From assembly GCF_011604685.1 (NCBI RefSeq), contig NZ_CP050063.1, forward strand, positions 1,076,501 through 1,140,500: 64,000 nt of DNA, given 5' to 3'. A program made the translations under genes and the position numbers. This stretch comes from Spirosoma aureum. Lineage in GTDB: Bacteria > Bacteroidota > Bacteroidia > Cytophagales > Spirosomataceae. The number at the start of each line of letters is the position of its first letter. The first letter of the stretch is position 1. Positions 17,148 to 24,042 of the stretch are shown piece by piece. Under the pieces are notes generated by a model. The model was given only the letters and a program-made list of their open reading frames with translations. It was not told the DNA's origin and did not search any database.

Positions 17148-18251
17148 CTAGACGCCCTGAACAGCGCTATGGATGATTTCGGTCTGTTTCCGGATCGATT
17201 CCATGTGGATGATTTTGTAAATTTCTTCCACAAGCTCAGGATATAAACCCAGCTTTTGCCCTAAATCAGTACGGGTTTTCAAAATTTCTTTCCAGCGATC
17301 AGGCTGAAATAAGGTCACATTATTGTCGCGCTTATACTCTGCCAGTCGCTCAACGAGAGCCATGCGAGCTGCCAGCATTTCAACAATCTGCCGATCTACG
17401 TTATCAATGCTGCGCCGTGATTGCTCCATGAAACCTTGAAATTCAAGGTTTTGTGATTCAACCTGGCGAATTTGCAGATGATCGAGCATCTCACCAAAAG
17501 CTGCTGGTGTTAACTGTTGAGCCGCATCACTCCATGCTTTATCCGGATCGATGTGTGACTCAACAATCAGACCGTCGTAGTTGAGGTCCATTGCCATCTG
17601 AGCTAACTCGTTCAGATAAGCCCGTTTACCCGCCATGTGGCTCGGATCGCCGATAATGGGCAATTGTGGGAAAATGGACTTCAGCTCGATCGCCATTTGC
17701 CACATGGGCACGTTCCGATATTTGCTGGCTTCACCCGTAGCAAATCCACGGTGTATAGCGCCCAGTTTTTTAATGCCTGCTCCTGCCAGACGCTCAAAAG
17801 CGCCTACCCATAGCGCCAGATCCGGATTAACCGGATTTTTCACTAATACAGGTACGTCAACACCACGCAGCGCATCGGCGATTTCCTGCACATTGAATGG
17901 GTTAACCGTTGTGCGGGCACCTACCCACAGAATGTCAACGCCATATTTCAGAGCCAGTTCGATGTGCTCAGGCGTGGCTACCTCAACCGCAAAGGGTAAA
18001 CCCGTTTCGGCTTTGGCCCGCTGAATCCAGGGTAGAGCAGCTTCGCCCATACCTTCAAAACTGCCCGGCCGGGTACGAGGCTTCCAAACGCCAGCTCGAA
18101 TGACGTGAACGGCCCCTAGTTCTTTTAACTGGCGGGCGGTTTCAACTAACTGATCTTCGGTCTCGGCGCTGCATGGGCCAGCGATGATCAGGGGCTTGCC
18201 GTTGGTCTCAATCCACGATCCAAGCGGTTCTACGGCTAATTCTACTTTCAT
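17148..18251 (-). CDS. Bifunctional DAHP synthase / chorismate mutase (type II)
   Basis: This 367-residue fusion has an N-terminal DAHP synthase of the KDO8P-synthase-like class (about 1-260): IIAGPCSAE, RAGVWKPRTRPGSFEG, VDILWVGARTTVNPF, LVKNPVNPDLALWVGAFERL and PIIGDPSHMAGKR. A C-terminal AroQ-type chorismate mutase follows (about 275-360): IDNVDRQIVEMLAARMALVE, YKRDN and EEIYKIIHMESIRKQ. It condenses phosphoenolpyruvate and erythrose 4-phosphate, and also turns chorismate into prephenate. In related fusions the mutase domain mediates allosteric feedback by prephenate. It is monocistronic, with a promoter that overlaps the divergent one of the proline dehydrogenase leader. Confidence 0.93.
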   Translation of the reverse strand: MKVELAVEPLGSWIETNGKPLIIAGPCSAETEDQLVETARQLKELGAVHVIRAGVWKPRTRPGSFEGMGEAALPWIQRAKAETGLPFAVEVATPEHIELALKYGVDILWVGARTTVNPFNVQEIADALRGVDVPVLVKNPVNPDLALWVGAFERLAGAGIKKLGAIHRGFATGEASKYRNVPMWQMAIELKSIFPQLPIIGDPSHMAGKRAYLNELAQMAMDLNYDGLIVESHIDPDKAWSDAAQQLTPAAFGEMLDHLQIRQVESQNLEFQGFMEQSRRSIDNVDRQIVEMLAARMALVERLAEYKRDNNVTLFQPDRWKEILKTRTDLGQKLGLYPELVEEIYKIIHMESIRKQTEIIHSAVQGV

Positions 18252-18305
18252 ACTCTAAACGCTAATCTGCGAGTAACACCTCTACTCTATGGGGAACTTT
18301 CAATG

Positions 18306-18313
18306 CAAATTTA
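18306..18313 (-). promoter_or_regulatory. Candidate -7 element of the DAHP synthase gene
   Basis: The reverse strand reads TAAATTTG, an exact TAnnTTTG match, 54 nt before the ATG at 18251. It lies only 3 nt from a rightward TATATTTG element, so the two divergent promoters overlap and could exclude each other. Confidence 0.45.
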
Positions 18314-18316
18314 TAG

Positions 18317-18324
18317 TATATTTG
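18317..18324 (+). promoter_or_regulatory. Candidate -7 element for the proline dehydrogenase leader
   Basis: TATATTTG is an exact match inside a 12-mer (AGTATATTTGCA) shared with the tRNA-Arg promoter. Transcription would start just at the first hairpin (18327) and give an untranslated leader of about 175 nt. Confidence 0.5.
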
Positions 18325-18326
18325 CA

Positions 18327-18468
18327 GAAGGAACCAGCTGTCAGTCAAGCTAGTTCCTTCATTTGTCTAAAACTGTTTTTACTTTATCAAACAGGTCGTA
18401 TTCGTAATTTTAACTTATTGACCGAAATTTCGTTATATATTTCGGTCGTGTAAGACGAATACGAACCT
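18327..18468 (+). ncRNA. Structured 5' leader of the proline dehydrogenase gene (candidate cis-regulatory RNA)
   Basis: Three pairings are visible. Hairpin one is GAAGGAAC (18327-18334) with GTTCCTTC (18353-18360), continued inside by AGCT/AGCT. A second outer stem pairs 18393-18405 (AGGTCGTATTCGT) with 18455-18468 (ACGAATACGAACCT), with one bulge. Inside it, GACCGAAAT (18420-18428) pairs with ATTTCGGTC (18439-18447). The region is non-coding and ends 38 nt before the ATG at 18507. The regulatory role is an inference. Confidence 0.45.
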
Positions 18469-18506
18469 AAGCTATAGATGGAGCGCCGTCAGAACGGAGC
18501 ACTGAT

Positions 18507-19763
18507 ATGTCGAACCGAAGTAATGTAATGCCGGAGACCGTCGAACGGTTCAATGGTTCATTTCAGGCTGGGCCGCGTACGAGCCAACTAAAGCCTGTCT
18601 CTTTCGAGGACACTTCGATTGCTTTTTCTTCCCAGTCGAATTTCAAACTACGAAAGACTTACTGGTTATTTGCGTTGATGAATCAGGGATGGCTGGTAAA
18701 TTTAGGGACTTTTTTTATAAAGATTGCCCTACGCCTTCATCTCCCCATCAAATTCCTCATTAAAAATACGATTTTTGAACAGTTCTGCGGAGGGGAAAGT
18801 ATTCAGGATTCTGAAAAAACCATCAAGCACCTGCACGACGTTCATGTCGGAACAATCCTTGACTATTCGGTTGAAGGTGAGGAGAACGAAAAAAGTTTCG
18901 ATGAAACAACACTCGAAATTCTGCGCACAATTGAGCGGGCCAGCAAATCGGATGATATTCCATTTTCTGTTTTCAAAATAACGGGCCTTGCTTCGACCGA
19001 TCTCCTTGAAGCTGTTCAAATCGGCGATTCGCTCAATAAAGAACAAAAAACGCAGTTCGATCAGGTTTTAAATCGCGTCAATACTCTTTGCCGACGGGCC
19101 TACGAACGTAATGTTCGTGTTTTCATTGATGCCGAAGAAAGCTGGATTCAGGATACGATCGATACACTGGCGTATGAGATGATGGATCGTTATAATCATG
19201 AGCGGCCAGTCGTTTATAATACGTATCAGATGTATCGCTGGGAGAGTCTGGATCGTCTTCGTCGTGATGTTAACGAAGCCCATGCTAAAGGCTATTTCCT
19301 TGGAGCTAAATTAGTTCGGGGCGCGTATCTGGAAAAAGAACGGCTTCGTTCACACGAAGAGGAATATCAAGACCCAATTCAGGCTACGAAAGAAGATACA
19401 GATCGGGATTTTAATGCAGCGATTGACTTTTGTCTGGAGAATCGGGATATTGTGTCATTCTGTTTAGGAACCCACAACGAATACAGTTGCGAGTATTGTA
19501 TTCAGCAGATGAAGCGGTTAGGTATTGAACCGGGTGATCCGCACATTTATTTCGCGCAATTACTCGGAATGAGTGATAATATATCCTATAACCTTGCCAA
19601 TGCGGGTTACAATGTGGCCAAGTATGTGCCTTATGGACCCGTTGAAGCTGTAATGCCTTACCTGTTCCGTCGGGCCGATGAAAATAAATCCATCGCCGGG
19701 CAGAGTAGCCGGGAGTTTACGCTGGTTAGTGATGAATTGAAACGCCGTAAAGGTTGTAATTGA
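18507..19763 (+). CDS. Proline dehydrogenase (FAD-dependent)
   Basis: This 418-residue monofunctional enzyme oxidises L-proline to 1-pyrroline-5-carboxylate and passes electrons to the quinone pool. The TIM-barrel core (about 90-410) carries RVFIDAEESWIQDTID, YNTYQMYR, FLGAKLVRGAYLEKER, CLGTHNEYS, YFAQLLGMSDNIS and the substrate-binding helix YLFRRADENKSI. The N-terminal 60 residues are family-variable. The pyrroline-5-carboxylate dehydrogenase gene is not in the window. It is followed after 80 nt by lspA in the same direction. The long structured leader suggests post-transcriptional control. Confidence 0.93.
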   Translation: MSNRSNVMPETVERFNGSFQAGPRTSQLKPVSFEDTSIAFSSQSNFKLRKTYWLFALMNQGWLVNLGTFFIKIALRLHLPIKFLIKNTIFEQFCGGESIQDSEKTIKHLHDVHVGTILDYSVEGEENEKSFDETTLEILRTIERASKSDDIPFSVFKITGLASTDLLEAVQIGDSLNKEQKTQFDQVLNRVNTLCRRAYERNVRVFIDAEESWIQDTIDTLAYEMMDRYNHERPVVYNTYQMYRWESLDRLRRDVNEAHAKGYFLGAKLVRGAYLEKERLRSHEEEYQDPIQATKEDTDRDFNAAIDFCLENRDIVSFCLGTHNEYSCEYCIQQMKRLGIEPGDPHIYFAQLLGMSDNISYNLANAGYNVAKYVPYGPVEAVMPYLFRRADENKSIAGQSSREFTLVSDELKRRKGCN

Positions 19764-19776
19764 TTTTTGCGGATAG

Positions 19777-19835
19777 GCACAGTATCTTTTGCTGTGCTTT
19801 ACTGTTTTATAACGGCACAGCAGCAATGCTGTGCC
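19777..19835 (+). promoter_or_regulatory. Alternating GCACAG/CTGTGC hairpins before lspA
   Basis: Four arms lie in 59 nt: GCACAG (19777-19782), CTGTGC (19792-19797), GCACAG (19815-19820) and CTGTGC (19829-19834). The second pair extends to a 9-bp stem, GGCACAGCA/TGCTGTGCC, closed by a GCAA tetraloop. Each left arm can pair with either right arm, as in an attenuator. An in-frame ATG at 19826 would be buried in the loop. Confidence 0.45.
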
Positions 19836-19843
19836 TGCCTTTT

Positions 19844-20644
19844 ATGATTAAGAAAAGTCCCCTAAAATTTTTTCTGCTCACCCTGATTCTGATTGCCATT
19901 GACCAGGGTGTGAAATTAGCCGTTCATTTTTATATGGCTCCTGGCTTTGCCGGGCAAATAAAACTGGTTGGAGACTGGCTCAAATTGCATTATGTATTGA
20001 ATCCAGGCATGGCGTTTGGCATGCAATTGGGATATGAATACGGCAAATTACTGCTAAGCGTATTCCGACTTTTTGCCATGGTTGGTATCGGTTATTATTT
20101 GGTTCATCTGGCACACCGAGGAGCACCGAATGGTTTACTATGGGCAATGGCAATGATTTTGGCCGGCGCAGTTGGCAATGTCATCGACAGCACATTTTAT
20201 GGGGTCTTTCTGAACAATGCACCGTATGGATCGCCAACACCCTGGTTTCACGGGCAAGTGATCGATATGGTTTTTATTGATGTCTGGGAGGGATTTATTC
20301 CTGAATGGGTCCCTGTTTGGGGCGGACAGTACTATTCTACGCCAATTTTCAACATTGCTGATTCCTGTATCTTTATTGGTGTCTGCCTGATTCTGCTATT
20401 TCAGCGTCGTTTTTTTGGTGGCCATACGATCGAAGACGGATTATTGCCCATATCGGGGCCTGATGCTACCCAGGCAGAGGTTTTACCAATGTCTGAACTG
20501 GCTGACGATGAACAGCACGAACATCAATCTAACGATGTTGATGAGCCATCGGCTGCGACAGATAAAGAGGATGAATTAAAAGCCTCTGCTTCACCCGAGT
20601 CGTCAGAATCTGTTATATCGGAAGAGCAAAAGGATCGGGATTAA
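19844..20644 (+). CDS. lspA: Lipoprotein signal peptidase (signal peptidase II) with acidic C-terminal tail
   Basis: The integral inner-membrane aspartyl peptidase that cleaves prolipoproteins before the lipid-modified Cys. From the ATG at 19844 (MIKKSPLKFF) it has four transmembrane helices. The two catalytic aspartates are in GNVIDSTFYG and FNIADSCIF, with the family motifs LIAIDQGVKL and LHYVLNPGMAFGM. In-frame ATGs further upstream are unlikely because they fall in hairpins and would add cysteine-rich residues. Unusually, about 65 hydrophilic, strongly acidic residues follow the last helix (DEPSAATDKEDELKAS and similar). The window holds many lipoproteins for it to process. Confidence 0.92.
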   Translation: MIKKSPLKFFLLTLILIAIDQGVKLAVHFYMAPGFAGQIKLVGDWLKLHYVLNPGMAFGMQLGYEYGKLLLSVFRLFAMVGIGYYLVHLAHRGAPNGLLWAMAMILAGAVGNVIDSTFYGVFLNNAPYGSPTPWFHGQVIDMVFIDVWEGFIPEWVPVWGGQYYSTPIFNIADSCIFIGVCLILLFQRRFFGGHTIEDGLLPISGPDATQAEVLPMSELADDEQHEHQSNDVDEPSAATDKEDELKASASPESSESVISEEQKDRD

Positions 20645-20666
20645 GCTTTCTGCATTCTGGCCTTAG

Positions 20667-20728
20667 CGAACACCCATTAAAAAGCCTGGAATTTCATGAG
20701 AAATTCCAGGCTTTTTAATGGGTGTTCG
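20667..20728. terminator. 29-bp perfect hairpin between lspA and convergent gene
   Basis: Arms 20667-20695 and 20700-20728 are perfectly complementary around an ATGA loop. AAAAAG/CTTTTT tracts within the arms provide U-runs in both directions. It lies between the lspA stop (20644) and the stop of the leftward gene (20740). Confidence 0.85.
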
Positions 20729-20739
20729 TTTCGTTTGAC

Positions 20740-22311
20740 CTATTGGGTTTCTTCAAGCGGAGTAAAGTCCTTAAAGGTGCGTTTAATGGCTTTATCGGTT
20801 GCTTCTTTCTTACTCTGCCAGTTGGCATCGAGTTCCAGTGCAACCAGGCCACTCAGGCTCATTGTATTTCGGAAGTCGTCCAGCTTTTTAACAAATTCGT
20901 TATTTCTACGGGATGATTTCAAAGAGAACTCTCTGGAGAACACATCCCCCTTATTCTGTAGCTCCGATTTTTTACCCAGCACGTAGTTATAGCGATCAAG
21001 CAGGTCTTTCATCGATTTACCAATAACTTCGGTTGCTTCAAGCGTTCCCATAGTTAGCACAGCGGTGCCACCTACAGCCGAAATCAGGCGTTGTGAACTG
21101 GGGTCATTTGCCGTAATCGCTGGCGAGACACCTGTAACAGCCCCTAATGAGGCATTGGCAACAGACCGATTGCGTTTGCCGCCTTTGGCTCTTTTGTAAT
21201 CATGCTTGAGCTGCTCTTCTTTATCACCTAATTGCTCAATCAAGCCCCATGCCTGAACGAGGGCCTGACGATAAAGCGAATAGTAATACCTGTCTTTTTC
21301 GAATTCGTTGACCGTATTGAAAATTGTGAACGTAATTCGTCGTTCTTCCCGGTTTTTGGCCCGATCAAGCGCATAAAATGTAATCTGTACGTTCAGCGAG
21401 TCGTAAGGGTCTTTTACAAAGTCATAGCCAGGCTGCCAGATAAACTCAAATTGATTATCTGTATTCTTCACCAGGGCCGTTTTAGGAATTTGCTGGTTGT
21501 CTGACAGGAAACCAAACGTAGAAACGTCATCTTCACCGTTCGGGTCGGAAAGGTAAAATTTGAGGTTAACGGTTGCGTTTTCTTTTAGCCTGTAGTGCGA
21601 CTCTTTAGGAATAACCGCAATGATGGGAGGCAGGTCCATTTCTGTTACCTGTACTTTAAGTCGGCCTTTGGTACGTGTTTTGGCCGGCTGATCTTCAACC
21701 CAAAACTCAATATACTGCGGGCTTTGCTTTAGTTTATTGAACTGATTCAATGACAGTGTCCAGGTTAATTCGCCCTGCGAGGAAAGTTTACTTCCTTCTG
21801 GCATCTGGTCGGCAATTGGAACGAAGGCAATCGGGTCACCATCGTCATCGTGTACGACCTCTGGATCTATTTTGTAGGTGTTCTGCGTACGATAACTGAC
21901 ATAAAAAGGCTGTAAATCGCCAACAGTTGGCGGACGATTGACATGCAGTACGCTAAAATCGATGGTTTGCGAAGCCGTTTGGCCACGTCGATTTCGAACT
22001 TCAAAGCTTACCGGGTATGGTTTAGCCGTTTGAATCCGGTCGGCCAGGTCAAAACCAGGTGTCCAGTTAAAATGACCGAGTGAGTCAAGATGCATGCCCT
22101 CCTGTTTATAGCGGCCGAACGAATAAGTTACTGTATCACTTGAGGATGCATTTGTTTTTAGGTCAAATTGAATTGTGTTTCCTTCGGCTACCACGTTCCA
22201 GTTGGCTTGCGTGGGCAGAAGTAATTGAAGCGGTTTTGAGTCCTGCGCGTAGCTACTAACAACTGAAAGAATTATCAGCACCCACGCTATAGTACCGGCA
22301 GTTCGGTTCAT
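20740..22311 (-). CDS. Secreted Ig-like protein with helical C-terminal region, function unknown
   Basis: From the ATG at 22311 (the frame extends to a TTG at 22320) the protein has a signal peptide ending VVSSYAQ and about 523 residues. The first 330 residues look like three consecutive Ig/cadherin-like units, each with a putative-Ig (He_PIG-type) core: LDSLGHFNWTPGFDLAD, LSSQGELTWTLSLNQFN and NQFEFIWQPGYDF. Proline-rich linkers such as VNRPPTVGDLQPF and DLPPIIAVIPKE separate them. The C-terminal 190 residues are different: charged helices, a Gly/Ala-rich segment (about 415-450, SAVGGTAVLTMGTLEATEVIG) and coiled-coil-like stretches. I do not recognise the family. It may be an envelope or gliding-associated protein, but that is a guess. 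Confidence 0.7.
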   Translation of the reverse strand: MNRTAGTIAWVLIILSVVSSYAQDSKPLQLLLPTQANWNVVAEGNTIQFDLKTNASSSDTVTYSFGRYKQEGMHLDSLGHFNWTPGFDLADRIQTAKPYPVSFEVRNRRGQTASQTIDFSVLHVNRPPTVGDLQPFYVSYRTQNTYKIDPEVVHDDDGDPIAFVPIADQMPEGSKLSSQGELTWTLSLNQFNKLKQSPQYIEFWVEDQPAKTRTKGRLKVQVTEMDLPPIIAVIPKESHYRLKENATVNLKFYLSDPNGEDDVSTFGFLSDNQQIPKTALVKNTDNQFEFIWQPGYDFVKDPYDSLNVQITFYALDRAKNREERRITFTIFNTVNEFEKDRYYYSLYRQALVQAWGLIEQLGDKEEQLKHDYKRAKGGKRNRSVANASLGAVTGVSPAITANDPSSQRLISAVGGTAVLTMGTLEATEVIGKSMKDLLDRYNYVLGKKSELQNKGDVFSREFSLKSSRRNNEFVKKLDDFRNTMSLSGLVALELDANWQSKKEATDKAIKRTFKDFTPLEETQ

Positions 22312-22513
22312 AAGCAACAATGAGAGGTGGTCTGTTTTGGAAAACGTAAAAGTACGGCGAAGATTTCGTCTGACTAATTCAATATGGCAGTTTTGATACT
22401 TTTCTTAGTTAAATCCCTATAATGTATAGTAATAATTATGTTTTTCTGAGAAAAAATAATGTTGTGGATAAATGGAGCAACGTATAGCCTTCATGAGAAT
22501 CAGGCAATGTTCA

Positions 22514-22548
22514 ATAAAAAATCGCTCCCTGTTTATCAGGGAGCGACC
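22514..22548 (-). terminator. Terminator of the uppS-bamA-ompH operon
   Basis: Leftward hairpin with a 10-bp stem (TCGCTCCCTG, 22522-22531, with CAGGGAGCGA, 22537-22546), followed in reading direction by TTTTTT. It is 32 nt beyond the stop of the last OmpH gene. Confidence 0.9.
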
Positions 22549-22579
22549 ATACTATCAGGCAAAATCTGGCCTTTATAAA

Positions 22580-23242
22580 TTAGTTTTTCTTAGGGGCAGC
22601 GGGTGTTGCCGTTGATCCTGTACCAGCATTAGCCGGTTTATTGGCATTGTTTGCCGGTGCTGCAATTTTAGCAGGGTCAATACCCAGCTTTTTCAATACC
22701 AGCTCGGTAATGTTGTTGTCTTCGGGGGCAACTAGCAGAATTGGCGTCGTGTTGGCACCTGCGTCCAGATTGAAGACGTACGTGTATGCGTTTTCTTTCG
22801 CAACAGCATCAATTGCCTTCTGAATTTTTTGCACAACCGGATTGACCAGCTGTCCGTATTTTGTTTGCAAAGATTGCTCAGCTGTCCGGCCAAATTCCTG
22901 AATCCGTGCCTGCAATCCCTGCAGTTCGGTTTCACGGTCTTTACGGATGACATCGGTCATCTGAGCTGCGCCTTTTTCGTAGGCACCATATTTATCTTCC
23001 AGTTCTTTTTGCATCCGCTTCAGTTCGTTTTCAGACTGTGTGCGCTGGATGGTCAATTGATTCTGGATGTCTTTTGCTTCAGGCGTTTGAGCCAGGATAT
23101 AGTCGATATTCGTATAGCCTAACTTCAGCGGGCCAGCTGCGGTTGTGGTCGGAGCCGCCGTTGTTGTTTGAGCTTGTGCCTGTGCACTCAGACCGCCCAC
23201 TAAAAGGGCTGTTGCGAATGCCATGACGAGGTTTTTGTTCAT
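22580..23242 (-). CDS. OmpH/Skp-family periplasmic chaperone, copy 2
   Basis: A 220-residue product with a signal peptide (MNKNLVMAFATALLVGGLSAQAQAQ). A Thr/Ala/Pro-rich spacer follows, then LGYTNIDYILAQTPEAK, a long coiled coil (about 60-140) and a beta-rich end (YVFNLDAGANTTPILLVAPE). These are Skp hallmarks: a trimeric jellyfish-shaped holdase that carries unfolded outer-membrane proteins. The C-terminal 40 residues are low complexity (Ala/Asn/Pro/Thr). It lies 19 nt behind a paralogue and ends the bamA operon. Confidence 0.88.
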   Translation of the reverse strand: MNKNLVMAFATALLVGGLSAQAQAQTTTAAPTTTAAGPLKLGYTNIDYILAQTPEAKDIQNQLTIQRTQSENELKRMQKELEDKYGAYEKGAAQMTDVIRKDRETELQGLQARIQEFGRTAEQSLQTKYGQLVNPVVQKIQKAIDAVAKENAYTYVFNLDAGANTTPILLVAPEDNNITELVLKKLGIDPAKIAAPANNANKPANAGTGSTATPAAPKKN

Positions 23243-23261
23243 CTCAGTTTACTAGTTTGTA

Positions 23262-23873
23262 CTACTTCGGTTTTGTGGTTGTTTTATTATCTGGACTGTT
23301 ACCTACTGGTTGTGTTGGGGTAGTGGGAGCAGCAGCAGTTGGTTTCGGTTTATTGGCTGCATCCAGACCCAGTTCTTCCATCACATAGTCCGTGTAATCA
23401 TGGCGTGGATTTGTGTACAGCATCACAAAATCAGATGCTTTGTCGAACATAAAGTCCAGCTTTTTCTGCAAGGATACTTTTTCGATGGCCCGATTGATTA
23501 ATTCCATCGGGGCTTTCATTAGTTCTTTCTTTTTCTCAAAAAGCAGTCCCTGATAGCCAAATACCTTGTTATTGTATTCGCGCGCTTCACGTTCCTTTTC
23601 GCTAAGCACTCGTTGCCGGTCGCGTTTCATGTCTTCGGTCAGCAGGATTTCTTCAGCCTGATACCCCTTCTGGAGTTTCTCAATCTCGACGTATTTATCC
23701 TGAATATCCTTCGACCACTTATCTGCAAACTTATCAATTTCGCTCAATGCCTTTTGGTATTCGGGCATCTTGCCTAAAATGAATTCTGAATCTACATACC
23801 CAAACTTTTGTGCCTGTGCGGGTATGGCTAGACAAACGGCGCACAAAAGTATAAAAAAAAGGCCCTTTTTCAT
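23262..23873 (-). CDS. OmpH/Skp-family periplasmic chaperone, copy 1
   Basis: A 203-residue product with a signal peptide (to IPAQAQ), the start motif FGYVDSEFILGKMPEYQ, a Lys/Glu-rich coiled coil (about 45-130) and FMFDKASDFVMLYTNPRHDYTDYV near the end. The tail is Pro/Thr-rich. The same fold and probable role as its downstream neighbour: delivering nascent outer-membrane proteins to BamA, encoded directly upstream in the operon. The sequences are diverged, so the pair is an old duplication. Confidence 0.88.
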   Translation of the reverse strand: MKKGLFFILLCAVCLAIPAQAQKFGYVDSEFILGKMPEYQKALSEIDKFADKWSKDIQDKYVEIEKLQKGYQAEEILLTEDMKRDRQRVLSEKEREAREYNNKVFGYQGLLFEKKKELMKAPMELINRAIEKVSLQKKLDFMFDKASDFVMLYTNPRHDYTDYVMEELGLDAANKPKPTAAAPTTPTQPVGNSPDNKTTTKPK

Positions 23874-24042
23874 TATTAGCCGATCAATTTTTACGCGAAC
23901 TAATTGATTGTCAATTATAGAGCCAAGCGGTTAATTTGATCTCGAATGCACGATAAGGTTTAATTCAGTGCTTATTCAATCAGTTAGCCAGACCAGCAAA
24001 GAAAAATCGTTATCTATAATTAACGCTCAGAATGTCTGAATC

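Noticed and set aside
18393..18468. Assigning the proline dehydrogenase leader to a known riboswitch class
   Set aside because: The stems do not match the conserved cores I know (TPP, SAM, cobalamin, glycine, FMN), so no class is claimed.
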